From: an uncultured Alphaproteobacteria bacterium | Lineage (GTDB): Bacteria > Pseudomonadota > Alphaproteobacteria > HIMB59 > GCA-002718135 | Assembly (NCBI GenBank): GCA_902535885.1 | Contig: CACAVG010000005.1 | Coordinates: 1-32,041 of the forward strand | Direction of reading: 5' to 3' | DNA length: 32,041 nt | Shown here: positions 28,985 through 32,041 of the stretch, piece after piece | How positions within the stretch are numbered: position 1 is the stretch's first letter | Layout of the letters: every line of letters begins with the position of its first letter | Position numbers and translations under genes: made by a program | Notes under the pieces: generated by a model | Database searches by the model: none | Seen by the model: the letters and a program-made list of their open reading frames with translations, nothing else | What the model was told of the DNA's origin: nothing

Positions 28985-29587
28985 TTAAATAAAATTAATT
29001 TGAATTGTAATATTAAAACTGATTACTATTCTCTCTTCATTAGATATATTTTCATTAACTGAGTGGTCTAGATAGCTGGGAAACATTACTAAAGCTCCTT
29101 CTTTAGGTGAAATTCCATTTACTTGCGCATTAAGTATATTCGGGTTTAAAGCTCTTGGGTATGAGTATACAGGCGCAGGTCTTGGATCATAAAATACAAT
29201 ATCTCCAGAATTTTCTGGAGCTCTTACATAATATGCTCCACTTATTGTGCTGTTCCCATGTTGATGCCTTAAATTTGCAGAACCACCAGTATTGATTATA
29301 GCCCACATATTATTAATATTAATTTTTTGTGTTTTTGTGTCCCAGTTCATGTCTGTCATAACTTTTTCAATGGCTGGTGAAATAAAAGCAATAAATGTTT
29401 TGGGTTCATTTTGTTGAAGATCAAAATCTTTAGAATGCCAGCCTTTCAAATTACTTTTCTTAATCCCCTTCATATCATTAGATTGTGAATCTTTGATAAA
29501 TTTATACATTTGCTCATTTACTTTTTTGTAACCATCTAGTTGTATTGTCCAAACGGGACTTGGAAAAAAAAGATTTGGCTTATCCAT
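28985..29587 (-). CDS. Putative 2OG-Fe(II) oxygenase (TIGR02466-like)
   Basis: LRHQHGNSTISGAYYVRAPENSGDIVFYDPRP and GALVMFPSYLDHSVNENISNEERIVISFNI. Confidence 0.82.
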   Translation of the reverse strand: MDKPNLFFPSPVWTIQLDGYKKVNEQMYKFIKDSQSNDMKGIKKSNLKGWHSKDFDLQQNEPKTFIAFISPAIEKVMTDMNWDTKTQKININNMWAIINTGGSANLRHQHGNSTISGAYYVRAPENSGDIVFYDPRPAPVYSYPRALNPNILNAQVNGISPKEGALVMFPSYLDHSVNENISNEERIVISFNITIQINFI

Positions 29588-29651
29588 ACTAGATATTTAT
29601 ATTAATTTTTAATTTCAGTAAACAAATCATACTATTATTATAATTAAAAAT

Positions 29652-29807
29652 TTAATTATTTTTTGAAAGAATATATTTTTTTATTATATTTATTGTTTCC
29701 ATAATTTTAAAATGATGTTGCTTGAAATTTTTTCTACCAGACACAATTTTAGGATTATTTTTTACAATATATTTTATATATTTTGGAATTTTAATTTTTT
29801 TACTCAA
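29652..29807 (-). CDS. Candidate 51-aa basic small protein downstream of purH
   Basis: Not in ORF track. TTG start overlapping the purH stop (TTGA): LSKKIKIPKYIKYIVKNNPKIVSGRKNFKQHHFKIMETINIIKKYILSKNN*. Confidence 0.3.
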   Translation of the reverse strand: MSKKIKIPKYIKYIVKNNPKIVSGRKNFKQHHFKIMETINIIKKYILSKNN

Positions 29808-30721
29808 TGTTTAAATAACCTATTTTTTATAAAGTATAATGATATTTTATTACTATTAGCATAAAGAATAATTTTTTTATCATTAATTGAACCACTTGGT
29901 TGAGCAACAACATTGCATCCATTTCTATTTAATAAATTAATACTATCTGTAAATGGAAAAAAACCATCAGAGGCACAAACAAAAGACTTAATTTTAAAGT
30001 ATTTTCTTTTATTGCTTAATGCAAATTTTAACGCATCAATCCTATTTGTTTGTCCGTTACCTAATCCCAATGTTTGTTTATTTTTTGATAACACAACTGC
30101 ATTTGATTTTAAATGTTTTGCAACTTTTAATGAAAATATTAGGTCTGAGATTGATTTAGTTGATCCTATTTTTTTAGAAACTAACTTCAAGAACTTTTTA
30201 TTAATAGGAGTAAGGTCTTTAGTTTGATAAAGATCTCCAAAAAGTGTTGATTTGTATTCAAAATTTATTTTTTTTGTATCTGGTTTTTTTAATAAAATTA
30301 GATTTTTTTTCTTTTTTAAAATTTCTATTGCATCTTTATCAAAACTATTCGCAACAATCATCTCAAAAAATTTTTTAGTTATAATTTTTGCTAGATTAGA
30401 GTTTACTTTTCTATTCAAAAAAATTATTCCACCAAAGGCACTTTTAGGATCGCTGTTATAAGACTTAATAAAAGCATCTTCAATATTCTTTGCTGATGCT
30501 ACACCACATGGATTTGTATGTTTTACAATTATGGATGTAGGTTCGTTAAATTCTTCTAAGCATTTTAACCCACTATCAAGATCAACTAAATTATTATAAC
30601 TTATTCTTTTTCCACTAATTTGATAATTAAAAATAGATTTATTATTGTAGCTGATTAAATAAGCATTCTGGTTTGGATTTTCTCCATATCTTAAACCAAT
30701 TTTATTGCTTTTAATTTTCAT
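29804..30721 (-). CDS. purH: PurH C-terminal part: AICAR transformylase domain
   Basis: LRYGENPNQNAYL, IVKHTNPCGVASA, DPKSAFGGIIFLN, CASDGFFPFTDSI, QPSGSINDKKII. Confidence 0.85.
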   Translation of the reverse strand: MKIKSNKIGLRYGENPNQNAYLISYNNKSIFNYQISGKRISYNNLVDLDSGLKCLEEFNEPTSIIVKHTNPCGVASAKNIEDAFIKSYNSDPKSAFGGIIFLNRKVNSNLAKIITKKFFEMIVANSFDKDAIEILKKKKNLILLKKPDTKKINFEYKSTLFGDLYQTKDLTPINKKFLKLVSKKIGSTKSISDLIFSLKVAKHLKSNAVVLSKNKQTLGLGNGQTNRIDALKFALSNKRKYFKIKSFVCASDGFFPFTDSINLLNRNGCNVVAQPSGSINDKKIILYANSNKISLYFIKNRLFKH

Positions 30722-31310
30722 TTAACCATTTAGAAATAACATTATCATACTTAGAGATTTGATTAAAAATCTTAAACGCCATTTTCTTTCGAAAAATAAT
30801 ATCAGTAACCCCATTATTTTTTTTCAAATTTTGAATCAATTTTTTATAATCATTAATATCAATTAAAGGAGTGATATATTTATAGTTTTTTCCTGCAGCC
30901 CTTAATAAGCTTGGCCCTCCAATATCTATCATTTCAATTATCTGATCATAATTTTTTCCTTTTATATATTTTTTAAAAGGATATAAATTAACAACAACAA
31001 TATCTATTTCTGGAATTTTTAATGATAGAAAATCTTTTGTATGATTTTGATTTTCTCTTTTATAAAGTATAGAGCTATATATAAGTGGATGTAATGTTTT
31101 AACCCTTCCTTCAAACATTTCTTTAAAATTAGTTATTTTTGAAATATCTTGACATTTAAAACCCATACCTCTTATTTTATTTCCTGTTGAACCACTAGAT
31201 ATTAAATTATATCCATGTTCGCTTAAATTTGTACAAAGATATTTTAAATTTGTTTTATCAAATACAGATATTAAAGCAGATTTCTTTTTCAAATTTTTTC
31301 TAATGACCAT
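30711..31310 (-). CDS. purH: PurH N-terminal part: IMP cyclohydrolase (MGS-like) domain
   Basis: KKSALISVFDKTNLKYL, LISSGSTGNKI, FEGRVKTLHPLIYSSIL, VVVNLYPF, MIDIGGPSLLRAAGKNY; ends at TAA just before the second PurH ORF. Confidence 0.85.
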   Translation of the reverse strand: MVIRKNLKKKSALISVFDKTNLKYLCTNLSEHGYNLISSGSTGNKIRGMGFKCQDISKITNFKEMFEGRVKTLHPLIYSSILYKRENQNHTKDFLSLKIPEIDIVVVNLYPFKKYIKGKNYDQIIEMIDIGGPSLLRAAGKNYKYITPLIDINDYKKLIQNLKKNNGVTDIIFRKKMAFKIFNQISKYDNVISKWLNEN

Positions 31311-32041
31311 ATTTTTGTAATTTTTTTATTTGACAATATACCCTTAATTACAATTTGTTTAGTAGGTTTTGTAACATTATTATCAACCAATATACTATTC
31401 TCAATTATTAATTCGGTATCACTTTTAAATAACCAAATATGATTTAATTTTGTTTTAATAATTATATTTTTCTTATTATTTGTAAGATTAAGGACAATTC
31501 CATCTGCCAAATGAAATCTTATATGATAAATCAATCTATTATTGATTTCTTTGTTTGAAATAAAACAATCTTCTCCTTCAATCTTATCTATATCTTTATT
31601 TACAATTAATTTTCTTTTAATAATTTTATTAAATTTTTTCGAGTATCCATTATGCGATCCTTCAAATATTTCTTGTTTACCATTATCTTCTCTTCTAAAG
31701 ACTACTGATTGAGGAAATTTTATATGAGGAGTACCTTCTTTTATTTCACTAATATTTGTATTTTGTAGAACAATAGTAGAGTGTGCAGCACTGTATCTTA
31801 AGTATTCAGGATTTTTTCCAAAACTCTCTGTACTTCCACAATTGGATAGAATTTTTTCTCCAAAACCACTTACTTCAATTGATAGAGTTCCTGCACTTAA
31901 GTTTGAACTTATTATATCTTTGTTAGGCTGAACTACATCAAAAAATACTTTCTTATTTTTATCTGAATAGAAAGCTAATCCATTTTCTATATTTACAAAT
32001 TGTCTTTTTTTCAAATAATTTTCTTTATTTAAAGTTTTATA
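31289..32041 (-). CDS. Heparinase II/III family protein, C-terminal part (runs off window)
   Basis: HNGYSKKFNKIIKRKLIV, DKIEGEDCF, YHIRFHLADGIVLNL, AAHSTIVLQN; frame stays open to the window edge; upstream of purH as in many alphaproteobacteria. Confidence 0.78.
   Translation of the reverse strand, partial: YKTLNKENYLKKRQFVNIENGLAFYSDKNKKVFFDVVQPNKDIISSNLSAGTLSIEVSGFGEKILSNCGSTESFGKNPEYLRYSAAHSTIVLQNTNISEIKEGTPHIKFPQSVVFRREDNGKQEIFEGSHNGYSKKFNKIIKRKLIVNKDIDKIEGEDCFISNKEINNRLIYHIRFHLADGIVLNLTNNKKNIIIKTKLNHIWLFKSDTELIIENSILVDNNVTKPTKQIVIKGILSNKKITKIWSLEKI

Noticed and set aside
29913-30461. Plus-strand ORFs opposite purH
   Set aside because: Phe-rich antisense translations without features; opposite a recognised enzyme.
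1-32041. tRNA/rRNA genes, CRISPR arrays, IS elements, toxin-antitoxin or known defence systems
   Set aside because: No cloverleaf, GTTCRA-type T-arm in context, transposase, terminal inverted repeats or Cas-like sequence was recognised by eye; a tRNAscan/Infernal run would be needed to be certain.

Overview
AT-rich window that looks alphaproteobacterial, probably from a streamlined marine lineage (inferred from composition, very short gene spacing and family content; not proven). Left third: a near-complete System I cytochrome c maturation cassette (ccmABCDEFGH, including a ccmD missed by the ORF track), an orphan polar amino-acid ABC substrate-binding protein, yggT, folD, and a minus-strand IalB-like/argG/GT9 unit. 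Middle: an ECF sigma/ChrR-like anti-sigma pair, asparaginase, a DUF3429-like protein, fructosamine kinase, tandem aldo/keto reductases, a BI-1/YccA protein, two tandem TPR-glycosyltransferase fusions with a convergent glycosyltransferase, hemY and a Mic60/mitofilin-like gene. Right: tsaD, EVE protein, sulfotransferase, acs, tdk, a truncated rsmB-like fragment joined to a fragment of another gene, a 2OG-Fe(II) oxygenase, purH in two ORFs, and a partial heparinase II/III gene. I found no convincing new defence or mobile system. The best leads are the split purH, the rsmB chimera, the ChrR homolog lacking its N-terminal zinc ligands, a terminator hairpin abutting the start codon of the TPR-glycosyltransferase operon, a probable gene-conversion patch between the aldo/keto reductases, and the apparent absence of hemC/hemD from the tsaD-hemY locus.
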